Part shown: positions 1 to 7,060 of the stretch, piece by piece
How positions within the stretch are numbered: position 1 is the first letter of the stretch
Layout of the letters: each line of letters opens with the position of its first letter
Source of the DNA: Paramesorhizobium endophyticum
Lineage (GTDB): Bacteria > Pseudomonadota > Alphaproteobacteria > Rhizobiales > Rhizobiaceae
Assembly: GCF_014640615.1 (NCBI RefSeq)
Contig: NZ_BMHH01000018.1
Location: forward strand, 1 to 64,000
Reading direction: 5' to 3'
Length of the DNA stretch: 64,000 bases
Translations under genes and position numbers: made by a program
The notes under the pieces: generated by a model
Told to the model about the DNA's origin: nothing
The model's input: only the letters and a program-made list of their open reading frames with translations
Databases searched by the model: none

Positions 1-2
1 TT

Positions 3-77
3 CCCCTCAGCCACAAACGGCTCAAGGCAAGATGGGCCGACCAGGATTTCCTCACCCTCATTACTCATATGCGATAG
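3..77 (+). CDS. possible C-terminal end of a gene entering from the left edge
   Basis: An open frame enters from the left edge, encodes about 24 residues rich in charged and aromatic amino acids and ends at a TAG at 75-77. A palindromic repeat element starts directly after it, as is common after stop codons in this window. A competing reading is the start of a minus-strand gene with an ATG at 68-66. Neither can be identified, so this is a weak call. Confidence 0.3.
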   Translation, partial: PLSHKRLKARWADQDFLTLITHMR

Positions 78-80
78 CCC

Positions 81-221
81 TACCCCTTACGGGGAGGGTG
101 CCCGCGTTAGCGGGCGGGTGGGGGTGGTGACGTTTGCGCATTTGCTGGAGACAATGGACTAAACGTCACCACCCCCACCCGACCCTTCGGGCCACCCTCC
201 CCGCAAGGGGGAGGGAGGGTG
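81..221. repeat. family D palindromic intergenic element, copy 1
   Basis: The two halves are near inverted repeats: a GC-rich arm with CCCCTTACGGGGAGGG and a GTGGTGACG inner part faces ACGTCACCACCCCCACCC and CCCTCCCCGCAAGGGGGAGGG. Related copies lie near 48.3, 53.7 and 61.7 kb. The element carries no open reading frame worth calling. It fills the gap between the left-edge frame and the oxidoreductase gene, and the remaining bases to 295 show nothing recognisable. Confidence 0.75.
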
Positions 222-295
222 CGAGCCCGTTCGGCGGGGTAGAGGTGTTGCCGTCCCGCCGACATTTCCCACCTATACGCGGCGCACTTTCCCGC

Positions 296-1312
296 TTACG
301 CCCACCCCTCCATCACAATCTTCCCCCGCGCCTTGCCGCTTTCCAGAACCTCATGCGCCTTGCGCAAATTCGCGGCATTGATCGGCGACAGCGCCTCCGT
401 CAGCGTCGTGCGCACCCGGCCTTCGTCCACCAGCCGCGCCACCTCATCGAGCAAGGCTCCCTGCGCATCCATATCCGCCGTCTGGAACAGCGAGCGGGTG
501 AACATCAGCTCCCAATGCACCGAAACGGACTTGCGCTTGAACGGCGCGATATCCAGCACATCAGGGTCGTCGATCAGACTGAAACGGCCCTGAGGCGCGA
601 TGAGTTCGATGATTTCGGCCAGATGGCGCAAGGTTTCCGTTGTCGAGAACACGAAGGCCGGCTTGCCGATGCCGAGCGCTTCCACCTCCGCCGCCAGCGG
701 CTTGCTGTGATCCACCACATGATGCGCGCCAAGCTGCTTCACCCATTCCTTCGTCTCCGGCCGTGACGCCGTGGCGATGACGGTGAGATCCGTCAGGGCG
801 CGCGCCAGCTGAATGGCGATCGACCCGACGCCCCCTGCTCCGCCAACGATCAATATGGCATTGGCCGCACCCGGCACGGGCTTCTTCACGTCCAGCCGGT
901 CGAACAAAGCCTCCCACGCCGTTATAGCTGTGAGCGGCAGGGCGGCGGCTTGCCGCTCGGAGAGCGAGGCGGGCTTATGGCCGGCGATCCGCTCATCCAC
1001 CAGATGATATTCGCTGTTCGCGCCGGGACGGTTGATCGCGCCTGCATACCAGACCTGGTCGCCCGGCTTGAAATTCTTCACCGCTTCGCCCGTTTCGACC
1101 ACCGTACCGACCGCATCCCAGCCCAGTACCTTCCACTCGCCAGGCTGCGGCGCCACATTGGCGCGCACCTTGTAATCCGCCGGATTGACCGAAATCGCCT
1201 CGACCTTGACCAAGAGGTCCCGCCCCTGCGCGGCGGGCTTTTCCAATATCACGTCCACCAGCGCATCGGCGCGGTCGAGACTTCCGGGTTTCTGATAGGC
1301 AACTGCTTTCAT
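296..1312 (-). CDS. zinc-type alcohol dehydrogenase-like / quinone oxidoreductase family protein
   Basis: Medium-chain dehydrogenase/reductase of about 338 residues. The N-terminal GroES-like fold is followed by a Rossmann NAD(P)H site with the motif IVGGAGGVGSIAIQLAR, then a C-terminal MDR tail. The zinc-binding cysteines of classical alcohol dehydrogenases are not apparent, which fits the quinone oxidoreductase or ene-reductase branch despite common database naming. The start at 1312 gives MKAVAYQK, the usual beginning of this family; an in-frame ATG at 1327 adds five residues and falls in a small palindrome. It is divergent from an HxlR regulator, a frequent pairing in which the regulator responds to reactive electrophiles or quinones. 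The exact substrate is unknown. Confidence 0.88.
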   Translation of the reverse strand: MKAVAYQKPGSLDRADALVDVILEKPAAQGRDLLVKVEAISVNPADYKVRANVAPQPGEWKVLGWDAVGTVVETGEAVKNFKPGDQVWYAGAINRPGANSEYHLVDERIAGHKPASLSERQAAALPLTAITAWEALFDRLDVKKPVPGAANAILIVGGAGGVGSIAIQLARALTDLTVIATASRPETKEWVKQLGAHHVVDHSKPLAAEVEALGIGKPAFVFSTTETLRHLAEIIELIAPQGRFSLIDDPDVLDIAPFKRKSVSVHWELMFTRSLFQTADMDAQGALLDEVARLVDEGRVRTTLTEALSPINAANLRKAHEVLESGKARGKIVMEGWA

Positions 1313-1320
1313 TATCATGG

Positions 1321-1339
1321 GCTCCATTTGCTATGGAGC
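1321..1339. promoter_or_regulatory. perfect 7-bp inverted repeat at the start of the oxidoreductase gene
   Basis: GCTCCAT, five bases, then ATGGAGC form a perfect dyad just upstream of the preferred start codon. It could be an operator half or an mRNA hairpin occluding translation. There is no experimental support. Confidence 0.35.
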
Positions 1340-1360
1340 GGATATGCGACTATCCTCACA

Positions 1361-1406
1361 GTTCGTAAATACGCACAAACACCGCCCATAGTGCGCATAA
1401 CTGAAC
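1361..1406. promoter_or_regulatory. imperfect inverted repeat between divergent genes, candidate HxlR operator
   Basis: GTTCGTAAATACGCAC at 1361-1376 and GTGCGCATAACTGAAC at 1391-1406 are inverted copies matching at about 11 of 16 positions, centred in the divergent intergenic region. HxlR-type regulators usually bind such dyads between themselves and the oxidoreductase they control. This is inferred from position and symmetry only. Confidence 0.4.
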
Positions 1407-1428
1407 TTAGTTTCTTTTGGATACTAAT

Positions 1429-1836
1429 ATGGCCAAGGTCCGTCATTCCCGCATCGAATGCAATCCCGGCTGCGCAGTGGAAGCCGCGATCAGCCTCATC
1501 GACGGCAAATGGAAATGCGTCGTGCTGTTCCATCTGCTGGGCGGCACCATGCGCTTCAACGAAATCCGCCGCCAAGTGCCCGGCGTCACCCAGCGCATGC
1601 TGACCAACCAGCTGCGCGAACTGGAGGAGGACGGGCTGGTCGAACGCAAGGTCTATGCGCAGGTGCCGCCGAAGGTGGAATACAGCCTCTCGCCGCTGGG
1701 CCGCAGCATCGGGCCGATCCTGATGGCGCTGAAGGAATGGGGCGACGCCAATATCAGCCGCTTCGGCAAGCCCGTGACGGTCGCGGCGCCCGCCCCGGCG
1801 GCGGAAGCACCCATCCCCATGATCCGAGCCTTATAG
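1429..1836 (+). CDS. HxlR family winged-helix transcriptional regulator
   Basis: Small DNA-binding regulator of 135 residues. The HxlR signature is clear: a CNPGC-type N-terminal cysteine, SLIDGKWKCVVLFHLLGG, then RFNEIRR and the recognition region TQRMLTNQLRELEEDGLVER, followed by the wing and SPLGRS. Cysteines near the N-terminus are the redox or electrophile sensors in characterised relatives. The ATG at 1429 is preferred; a TTG at 1417 would add four residues. It is transcribed away from the quinone oxidoreductase gene and probably controls it and itself. The C-terminus is alanine and proline rich beyond the domain. Confidence 0.9.
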   Translation: MAKVRHSRIECNPGCAVEAAISLIDGKWKCVVLFHLLGGTMRFNEIRRQVPGVTQRMLTNQLRELEEDGLVERKVYAQVPPKVEYSLSPLGRSIGPILMALKEWGDANISRFGKPVTVAAPAPAAEAPIPMIRAL

Positions 1837-1971
1837 AGAGAACCGGACAATAGAAGGAAAATCAGCAAATAGCTGAATATCTTCCGGCAGTTACGCCAAA
1901 TCTCCCGCCGGAATTGCGCCGTATTTCTGTGGCGATATGAAGGATAAATTTGCTCTCTCAGGAGAAGTGAA

Positions 1972-2436
1972 ATGAACTTCATAGATGACAGGGAACTGGC
2001 GCAGCGGTTCAAAAGCAATTCCGTTCCGCCTAAAGAGCGCTTCTGGTATTACCTTGCAACCATGCTGTTGATGAATATTTTCGCAAGCAAGATAATACTA
2101 CACCAATCGCCGCAAACGGATTTGAGCCTCTGGAATTATCTTTCCGATATCACCAATATTGCAATAACTATAATAGGTATATCCATTTGCTATCGAACAA
2201 ACAAATCTGGAGACAACAAAGAATTTATAGAAAGAATGATCTGCATTGGATTTCCAGTCATCATTACAATGCTCATTATATTAATATTTTTCACCATATT
2301 ATATTTCATAATACTTGAAACAACTGGAAATTCCGCATTTATGGACACCACACTTTCTGATTTTATCGTGATGCTGGTTTTCCAGGCATTTTTTTACTGG
2401 CGGCTCAACAACTCCATCAGGATCGCCGCCCATTAG
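1972..2436 (+). CDS. small multi-pass membrane protein of unknown function, copy 1
   Basis: A 154-residue protein that I do not recognise. A charged N-terminus with RELAQRFKSNSVPPKERFWYY is followed by about four hydrophobic segments (roughly residues 24-42, 53-70, 87-110 and 125-145). A conserved cytoplasmic loop with ICYRTNKSGDNKEFIERM lies between the second and third segments, and the C-terminus ends YWRLNNSIRIAA. The ribosome binding site AGGAGAAGTGAA precedes the ATG closely. AT-rich codon use unlike the neighbours suggests acquisition. It is 47-50% identical by eye to the adjacent copy, with strongest conservation at both ends and in the loop. Confidence 0.8.
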   Translation: MNFIDDRELAQRFKSNSVPPKERFWYYLATMLLMNIFASKIILHQSPQTDLSLWNYLSDITNIAITIIGISICYRTNKSGDNKEFIERMICIGFPVIITMLIILIFFTILYFIILETTGNSAFMDTTLSDFIVMLVFQAFFYWRLNNSIRIAAH

Positions 2437-2541
2437 CGGCGGTACCGCTCGCACGGGCAGTTACGGCAATATCCTTGCCGGAAATGCGTCGCGCCCTACA
2501 ATTATATGCTGTAATTTCAATTCCCTCCCGGGAGAGGTGAA

Positions 2542-3009
2542 ATGAACTTCATTAACGACAGGGAACTCGCGCGGCGGTTCAAGAGCGATTCCGTTCCTTC
2601 CAAAGAGCGGTTTTGGTATTATTTCATATACACGGTCGTATTGTCCGCCACCTTAAGCTCGTACATAATCACGGAATTCTACGAATACGATCCAAATCAT
2701 TGGCATTATCTCACTGATATCGCAGCTGTTCTGATAAACATGATCGGCATTTCCATCTGCTACAGAACGAACAAAGCCGGAGACGACAAGGAATTTATCG
2801 AAAGAATTGTCTGCATTGGATTCCCCGTCTTAGTTCAAGTGATAATCATGTTTATCGTCATTGAGGCACTTCTCATGACGATCAGGTCATTTCTCGACCC
2901 GGAGGATAATTTTACGAACCTCCCACTTTTCTATTTCTTCGACACCTGCTTTCTCTACGGGTATTTTTACTGGCGGCTCAACAGCTCCATCAGGATCGCC
3001 GCCAGTTAG
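2542..3009 (+). CDS. small multi-pass membrane protein of unknown function, copy 2
   Basis: A 155-residue paralog of the preceding gene. It has the same organisation: RELARRFKSDSVPSKERFWYY at the start, about four hydrophobic segments, the loop ICYRTNKAGDDKEFIERI and the ending YWRLNSSIRIAAS. The extramembrane stretch around residues 115-125 (SFLDPEDNF) differs from copy 1. Preceded by GGGAGAGGTGAA. The two conserved hydrophilic patches suggest interaction with a partner or nucleotide, but no catalytic motif is visible and no function is assigned. Confidence 0.8.
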   Translation: MNFINDRELARRFKSDSVPSKERFWYYFIYTVVLSATLSSYIITEFYEYDPNHWHYLTDIAAVLINMIGISICYRTNKAGDDKEFIERIVCIGFPVLVQVIIMFIVIEALLMTIRSFLDPEDNFTNLPLFYFFDTCFLYGYFYWRLNSSIRIAAS

Positions 3010-3027
3010 CTCGCCCCTTGCGGTTGT

Positions 3028-3483
3028 TCACCGGCAAGCGCCTCTTCGAACGACGCGATAGCCGTCGCGCTTTGCATAGCAGGCGTTCGGGAAGGTTTTG
3101 ACCGAGCGTCCACGCCGGGCGCACACCGGCGCATACTCATCCGTGCACATCTGCGGACGCGCAGGCCTGCGCAATTGCGGCGGCAGGACGGGGCCCGGAC
3201 CGGCAATGGCCGGCCATTTCGGAATGCCCGAGGAGGGACGCCGCGCGCCGCATTCGCCTTTCCGCACCACGCGGAACCCTTTCGCCCCTGCCTGGCAGGC
3301 ATTGCCGAAGGTCTGGCGCACCCCGCCACGCTCGCCGCAAACCGGCGCATAGATCATCGGGCACATGACCGGCCCGCCGGGGCGCGGCCCGGGACGCCCG
3401 CCATCCTCCGCCACCGCGCAGCCCGCCAGCAGGAACAGGGCGAGCACGCTCAGCCCGGGCATCTTCATGCTGAAGATCGTCAT
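3028..3483 (-). CDS. lipoprotein with two Kazal-like cysteine repeats
   Basis: 151 residues beginning with a signal peptide that ends in the lipobox LLAGC, so the mature protein is probably lipidated and in the periplasm or outer membrane. Two repeats follow: CPMIYAPVCGERGG through KGEC and CTDEYAPVCARRGR through RGAC. Each resembles the core of Kazal-type serine protease inhibitors (YAPVC, then N-A-C, then C) but with four rather than six cysteines. The proline-rich linker between repeats is flexible. The ATG at 3483 follows GGAGAGGATTTG; an upstream TTG at 3486 is less likely. It may inhibit host or environmental proteases, but that is family inference only. Confidence 0.8.
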   Translation of the reverse strand: MTIFSMKMPGLSVLALFLLAGCAVAEDGGRPGPRPGGPVMCPMIYAPVCGERGGVRQTFGNACQAGAKGFRVVRKGECGARRPSSGIPKWPAIAGPGPVLPPQLRRPARPQMCTDEYAPVCARRGRSVKTFPNACYAKRDGYRVVRRGACR

Positions 3484-3636
3484 CAAATCCTCTCCTCGTC
3501 AAATGCCCGCGATTCTGGCCCCGCTTCATGGTAAGCGAGTAGATGGAAAGCGCAAGAAAGACGTTGCAAGCTTTGTTTTTTGCCACACTATGCTCAATCT
3601 TATGCTTCTTTTACGAGGAACAGGCGGTTTCCGCGC

Positions 3637-4572
3637 ATGGGGCAAGAGGCTTTGGGCAAAAGACTTTCCGGCATCGTTGCATTTACTCTGGCTTTGGCCA
3701 TCGGCTCGACCAATGCGTCGGCTGATCCGCTGCCCGCACGCCCCTATTCCCCCACCCCGCAAAAACCGGCGATTGAAGAGACGGTCGCGCTGCAGAAGCC
3801 CGAAATGCCGGCGCCATCGGTCGATCATATATGCTCGCTCATCGCCAGGAATGCCGATAGCCACGGTCTGCCGCGCGAATTCTTCGCCCGGCTGATCTGG
3901 AAGGAAAGCCGTTTCGACCACCGGGCCGTCAGCCCTGTCGGCGCGCAGGGCATTGCCCAGTTCATGCCTTATACGGCGAAGGAGCGCGGGCTTGCCGATC
4001 CCTTCGATGTCGAGCAGGCCATTCCGGCATCGGCGGCGCTGCTGAAGGATTTGCGCAAAGCATTCGGCAATTGGGGCCTGGCGGCGGCGGCCTACAATGC
4101 CGGGGCTGCCCGTATCTCGTCCTGGTTGAAGTCGGGCGGTTTCCTTCCGCTCGAGACGGAAGGCTATGTGCGCGACATCACCGGCCTGACCGCGGACGAC
4201 TTCGCCGCCGGTGCGCAATTGGAGCCGCGTCCGCTCGACGCGAAACTATCCTTCGACGAGGCCTGCCGCCGTCTTCCCGTCATCAAGGCCGCCACCATCC
4301 CCATGGCGCGGATCAAGCCCAAGCCCTGGGGCATACAGATAGCGGGGAATTTCCGCCGCATCGCCGCGATGGGACAATGGGAACGGACGAAGCGCCGGTT
4401 CGCCGCCGTGCTCAAGGGGCAATCCGCCGTGGTCAGCCGCGTCCGCTCGCCCATGGGCAGGCGCGGCATTTATGCCGTCAGAATCGGTGCCGACAGCCGC
4501 GCGCAGGCGGACAGCATCTGCACGCGCCTGCGCGCGGCGGGCGGCGCGTGCATCGTTTTAAAAAACCAGTAG
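3637..4572 (+). CDS. lytic murein transglycosylase with SPOR-like C-terminus
   Basis: About 311 residues with an N-terminal signal peptide. The SLT domain shows the catalytic glutamate in LIWKESRFDHRAVSPVGA, then GIAQFMP and AAAYNAGAARI, the classical lysozyme-like fold motifs of family 1 transglycosylases. It cleaves the glycan strand of peptidoglycan in the periplasm, forming 1,6-anhydro ends. The last 60 residues (IYAVRIGADSRAQADSICTRL) resemble a SPOR domain that binds denuded glycan at division sites. An in-frame TTG at 3580 would extend it by 19 residues, but the ATG at 3637 gives the cleaner signal peptide. Confidence 0.88.
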   Translation: MGQEALGKRLSGIVAFTLALAIGSTNASADPLPARPYSPTPQKPAIEETVALQKPEMPAPSVDHICSLIARNADSHGLPREFFARLIWKESRFDHRAVSPVGAQGIAQFMPYTAKERGLADPFDVEQAIPASAALLKDLRKAFGNWGLAAAAYNAGAARISSWLKSGGFLPLETEGYVRDITGLTADDFAAGAQLEPRPLDAKLSFDEACRRLPVIKAATIPMARIKPKPWGIQIAGNFRRIAAMGQWERTKRRFAAVLKGQSAVVSRVRSPMGRRGIYAVRIGADSRAQADSICTRLRAAGGACIVLKNQ

Positions 4573-4672
4573 AATGACAGGATAATGAAGACTATTTCCA
4601 TTATACAAAGCTTATGGCCGATATGGCGCAAGATTATTCCAAAACTTTCATCATTCTGAAATTCACGAAAAT

Positions 4673-4927
4673 TTGCTTGCCAAAATTCGCTTCATAGATC
4701 AGTCTCTCGTTGTTCGGGCATTTTGCGAACAATGGAAGACTGGAAGAACGGGCGTGCCGGAACCGCTATAAGTTTCGGGTCGGGATTTTCCCGGCAATGA
4801 TCGGCTCCTTCCCTGATTTCGAGAACTGCCTGCATACCATCCGCCGGGCGTGGTGCGCATGCATGGCGGTTCTACTAAATCCGCTCTTCGCAAGAGGAGC
4901 AGCGCCTAAGGAAAAGGAACGGATCCA
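4673..4927 (+). promoter_or_regulatory. candidate promoter and long leader of the cold-shock gene
   Basis: The 355-base gap before the cold-shock gene has no convincing coding frame. A possible sigma-70-type pair TTGCTT at 4673-4678 and TAGATC at 4695-4700 with 16-base spacing would give a leader of about 220 bases. Long structured leaders are usual for cold-inducible csp genes and act as thermosensors. A good ribosome binding region with AAGGAAAAGGAACGG precedes the ATG. Promoter assignment is tentative. Confidence 0.35.
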
Positions 4928-5143
4928 ATGGCACAGACCGGTCTGGTCAAATTCTTCAACACTGAAAAAGGCTTCGGCTTCATCAAGCCGGACAATGGCG
5001 GCCCGGACATTTTCGTCCACATCTCTGCCGTGCAGGCCTCCGGCCTCAACGGCCTCGCCGACAACCAGAAGGTCTCCTTCGATACCGAGCCCGATCGCCG
5101 CGGCAAGGGCCCGAAGGCAGTCAATATTTCGGTTACCGGCTGA
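4928..5143 (+). CDS. cold-shock domain RNA chaperone
   Basis: 71-residue CspA-type protein made of a single OB fold. RNP1 is visible as GFGFIKPD and RNP2 as DIFVHISAV, and the N-terminus TGLVKFFNTEKGFGF is typical. It binds single-stranded RNA and DNA and melts secondary structure. It stands alone with its own leader and a strong terminator just downstream, so it is monocistronic. Alphaproteobacteria usually have several csp paralogs and the copy cannot be assigned. Confidence 0.95.
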   Translation: MAQTGLVKFFNTEKGFGFIKPDNGGPDIFVHISAVQASGLNGLADNQKVSFDTEPDRRGKGPKAVNISVTG

Positions 5144-5168
5144 GCTTCAATCATCCGGATTTTATGAG

Positions 5169-5195
5169 CCCCGGCCTCCGCGCCGGGGTTTTTTT
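5169..5195 (+). terminator. rho-independent terminator of the cold-shock gene
   Basis: A seven-base GC stem, CCCCGGC and GCCGGGG, with a six-base loop is followed directly by seven T residues. It lies 25 bases after the csp stop codon. Confidence 0.92.
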
Positions 5196-5257
5196 ATTGG
5201 AGGAAAGCGTGGCGCGGGGTGCCTGGCGTTTTTTGGAGTAGCCAGGCTTTCCCTTAG

Positions 5258-5519
5258 GTGGAAACGGATGGCTCATTCTTTTACCGTTGCACCCGCGTCA
5301 CCGTAGAGGAATGGATCCCAGTGACGAGCACTGGGATGACGGGGTGGAGATGTTTTGTCCATTATTGGGTATGCTTCTGCCAAGCGGCAAGGTTTGAGGT
5401 GTGGCTTGCCAATAGTAATGCAGCCGTCATCCCAGTGCTCGTCACTGGGATCCATTCCTCTACGCCTTCAGCACAACAACGATCCAAAACGAAATCCAGC
5501 GATTCCATTATAATATGGA
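5258..5519. repeat. family A palindromic intergenic element, copy 1
   Basis: About 260 bases with large inverted arms. GAGGAATGGATCCCAGTGAC, then GAGCACTGGGATGACGG, is mirrored by CCGTCATCCCAGTGCTCG and TCACTGGGATCCATTCCTC. Each arm also contains its own small palindrome around CCCAGTG. The outer ends read GAAACGG on the left and GCGATTCCATTA on the right. Other copies are near 14.0, 23.2, 39.1 and 46.1 kb. No reading frame is conserved. Confidence 0.88.
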
Positions 5520-5527
5520 TCAAACAT

Positions 5528-5633
5528 CTAAAGCATGTCTCCCAAAGTGGGAACCGGTTTGGGACAAAGACATGCGCAAAAACAAAGACCTAAAGCGCAG
5601 CGCATGAGTTCAATTGAACGCGACGCGCTTTAG
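5528..5633. repeat. family B element, copy 1
   Basis: 106 bases starting CTAAAGCATGTCTCCCAAAG and ending ACGCGCTTTAG. The outer ends are inverted (CTAAAGC and GCTTTAG), and an internal GACATGCGCAAAAACAAAGA segment is shared with the copy inside the element at 39.1 kb. Short palindromic repeats of this kind are common in Rhizobiales genomes. Confidence 0.82.
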
Positions 5634-6001
5634 CCAGAAACAGTCGCATATTCTGCATCATTGCGAGAATTGTTGCACAGAGGCCTGGGTTCCAGTGACC
5701 AGCCCACGAATAACCGTTGCTGGGATGTTGCGGTCAAGCTCCAGTCTCCACCCGGCAGGAATGGGTTTCGGGATATGCCTCAGCCGCTCCACCGCCACAC
5801 CGGCGCCAAATAATATCCAAACGGCTCCGTCAATAGATGCCCGTTCCCTTGGTGGGGAGTCGACGCGGATGCCTCGTTCCCGTTAACCCTTTGTAAACCG
5901 TTCAGCTTCTGTTCATGTTGCATTCCGTAGAAGAGGAACCAAGGCTGGAACAAAAACGTTATCCGGTCGGCGAATTCTATGCTTCTGAAGGAGGCACCTA
6001 C
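5634..6001. other. gene-free stretch upstream of the first BA14K gene
   Basis: No convincing coding frame. A decayed family A fragment may be present around 5683-5730 (GTTCCAGTGACCAG). TTAACCCTTTGTAAA at 5883-5897 resembles a CtrA box (TTAA, seven bases, TTAA) with one mismatch. The ribosome binding site GAAGGAGG lies just before the gene at 6002. Confidence 0.4.
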
Positions 6002-6508
6002 ATGAACCGCTTTGTCAAAGCAGCAGTTCTGGCCACGGCATCCGCGGCGGCGATGCTCGCTCCCATCTCGATCAGCGCCGCCTCGGCGGGCGGATGGGGC
6101 TATCATTATCACTATTGGGGCGGTGGCCCTCGCTGGGGTGGACCCGGCCCCTATTGGGGCGGCCCCGGCCCTTACTGGCGCTATCATCGCAATCGCAACC
6201 GCGATGCGTGGGCAGCCGGCGCCATCGGCCTCGCAGCAGGGGCGATCCTCGGCAGCGCGATGTCGCAGCCGGCCTATGCGGCCCCGCCTCCGGTCGTCTA
6301 TCAGCAGCCCCCGGTGGTATACTATTCGCAGCCCCAGACGCGCGTCATCACCTATGAGCGCCGCTACGTCCCCGCGCCGCGCTACGGCCTGCAGCCTTGG
6401 ACAAAGAGGTGGTACAATTATTGCTTCAGCCGCTATCGCTCGTTCAATCCGCGCACAGGCACGTTCTTAGGCTATGACCAGCGGTATCATTTCTGCACGG
6501 CCAACTGA
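6002..6508 (+). CDS. BA14K family protein, copy 1
   Basis: 168 residues with a signal peptide cleaved after about residue 28. The mature N-terminus is extremely rich in Gly, Trp, His, Tyr and Pro, followed by a hydrophobic AAGAIGLAAGAILGSAM segment. The C-terminal BA14K motif contains RWYNYCFSRYRSFNPRT, then TFLGYDQRYHFC, with two conserved cysteines. BA14K of Brucella is an immunoreactive protein with lectin-like activity, located in the envelope. The ATG at 6002 follows GAAGGAGGCACCTAC; the frame is open upstream but the signal peptide fixes the start. It forms a tandem pair with the next gene, 68 bases apart. Confidence 0.9.
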   Translation: MNRFVKAAVLATASAAAMLAPISISAASAGGWGYHYHYWGGGPRWGGPGPYWGGPGPYWRYHRNRNRDAWAAGAIGLAAGAILGSAMSQPAYAAPPPVVYQQPPVVYYSQPQTRVITYERRYVPAPRYGLQPWTKRWYNYCFSRYRSFNPRTGTFLGYDQRYHFCTAN

Positions 6509-6576
6509 ACGAGATAGGAAGGCGGGGACGCCGCCACTCGCCGCTTCCCTGCCCATATCTGAGAGGAGCGATCGCG

Positions 6577-7020
6577 ATGAACCGCTTTTTGAAGGCAGCA
6601 GTTCTGGCCACGGCATCGGGAGCCGTAATATTGGCTCCCATGTCAATCGACAGCGCATCGGCGGGTAAAAGGCAGAGAAACGCCTGGGCAGCGGGCGCGG
6701 CCGGTCTCGCGTTAGGCGCGATCGTCGGCGGTGCCCTATCGCGCCCCGGTTACGCGGCGCCGCCTCCGCCAATCGCGTATGATCCTTACGCTCCCCCGCC
6801 TGTCATGTATGATCCGTACGCCGCGCCACCTCCCGTATATCAACCCTTCGCGCCACCGCCCTCGGTATACTACCCGCCGTCCTATCCGAGCTATCCGACC
6901 TATCAGCCTTGGACGCGCGGCTGGTATAACTATTGCGTCCGGCGCTACCGCTCGTTCAATCCGCGCACGGGCACGTTCTTGGGCTACGACGGGCAGTATC
7001 ATTTCTGCACGGCCAATTGA
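6577..7020 (+). CDS. BA14K family protein, copy 2
   Basis: 147 residues with a nearly identical signal peptide (MNRF, then KAAVLATASG) and the same BA14K C-terminus (WYNYCVRRYRSFNPRT, TFLGYDGQYHFC). Between them it has a Pro/Tyr-rich repeat region with PYAPPPVMYDPY-type units instead of the Gly/Trp/His region of copy 1. The hydrophobic AAGAAGLALGAIVGGAL segment is conserved. The DNA at both gene ends is close to identical to copy 1, suggesting gene conversion or recent duplication with a replaced linker. Ribosome binding site GAGAGGAG. Confidence 0.9.
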   Translation: MNRFLKAAVLATASGAVILAPMSIDSASAGKRQRNAWAAGAAGLALGAIVGGALSRPGYAAPPPPIAYDPYAPPPVMYDPYAAPPPVYQPFAPPPSVYYPPSYPSYPTYQPWTRGWYNYCVRRYRSFNPRTGTFLGYDGQYHFCTAN

Positions 7021-7060
7021 GGCAGCGATGCGACGCCGCAGCAAGGCATATGTTCATGCC

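Larger units (their letters stand above)
1888..3027. repeat. tandem duplication of a 570-bp gene-containing unit
   Basis: Two adjacent units, 1888-2457 and 2458-3027, both begin with CAGTTACG followed by a short GCCGGAA-containing leader, a ribosome binding region ending GGTGAAATGAACTTCAT or GAAGTGAAATGAACTTCAT, and a membrane protein gene. The repeat period is 570 bases. Leader, gene start and gene end are conserved while the middle has drifted, so the duplication is old. The region is clearly more AT-rich than its neighbours. Confidence 0.8.
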
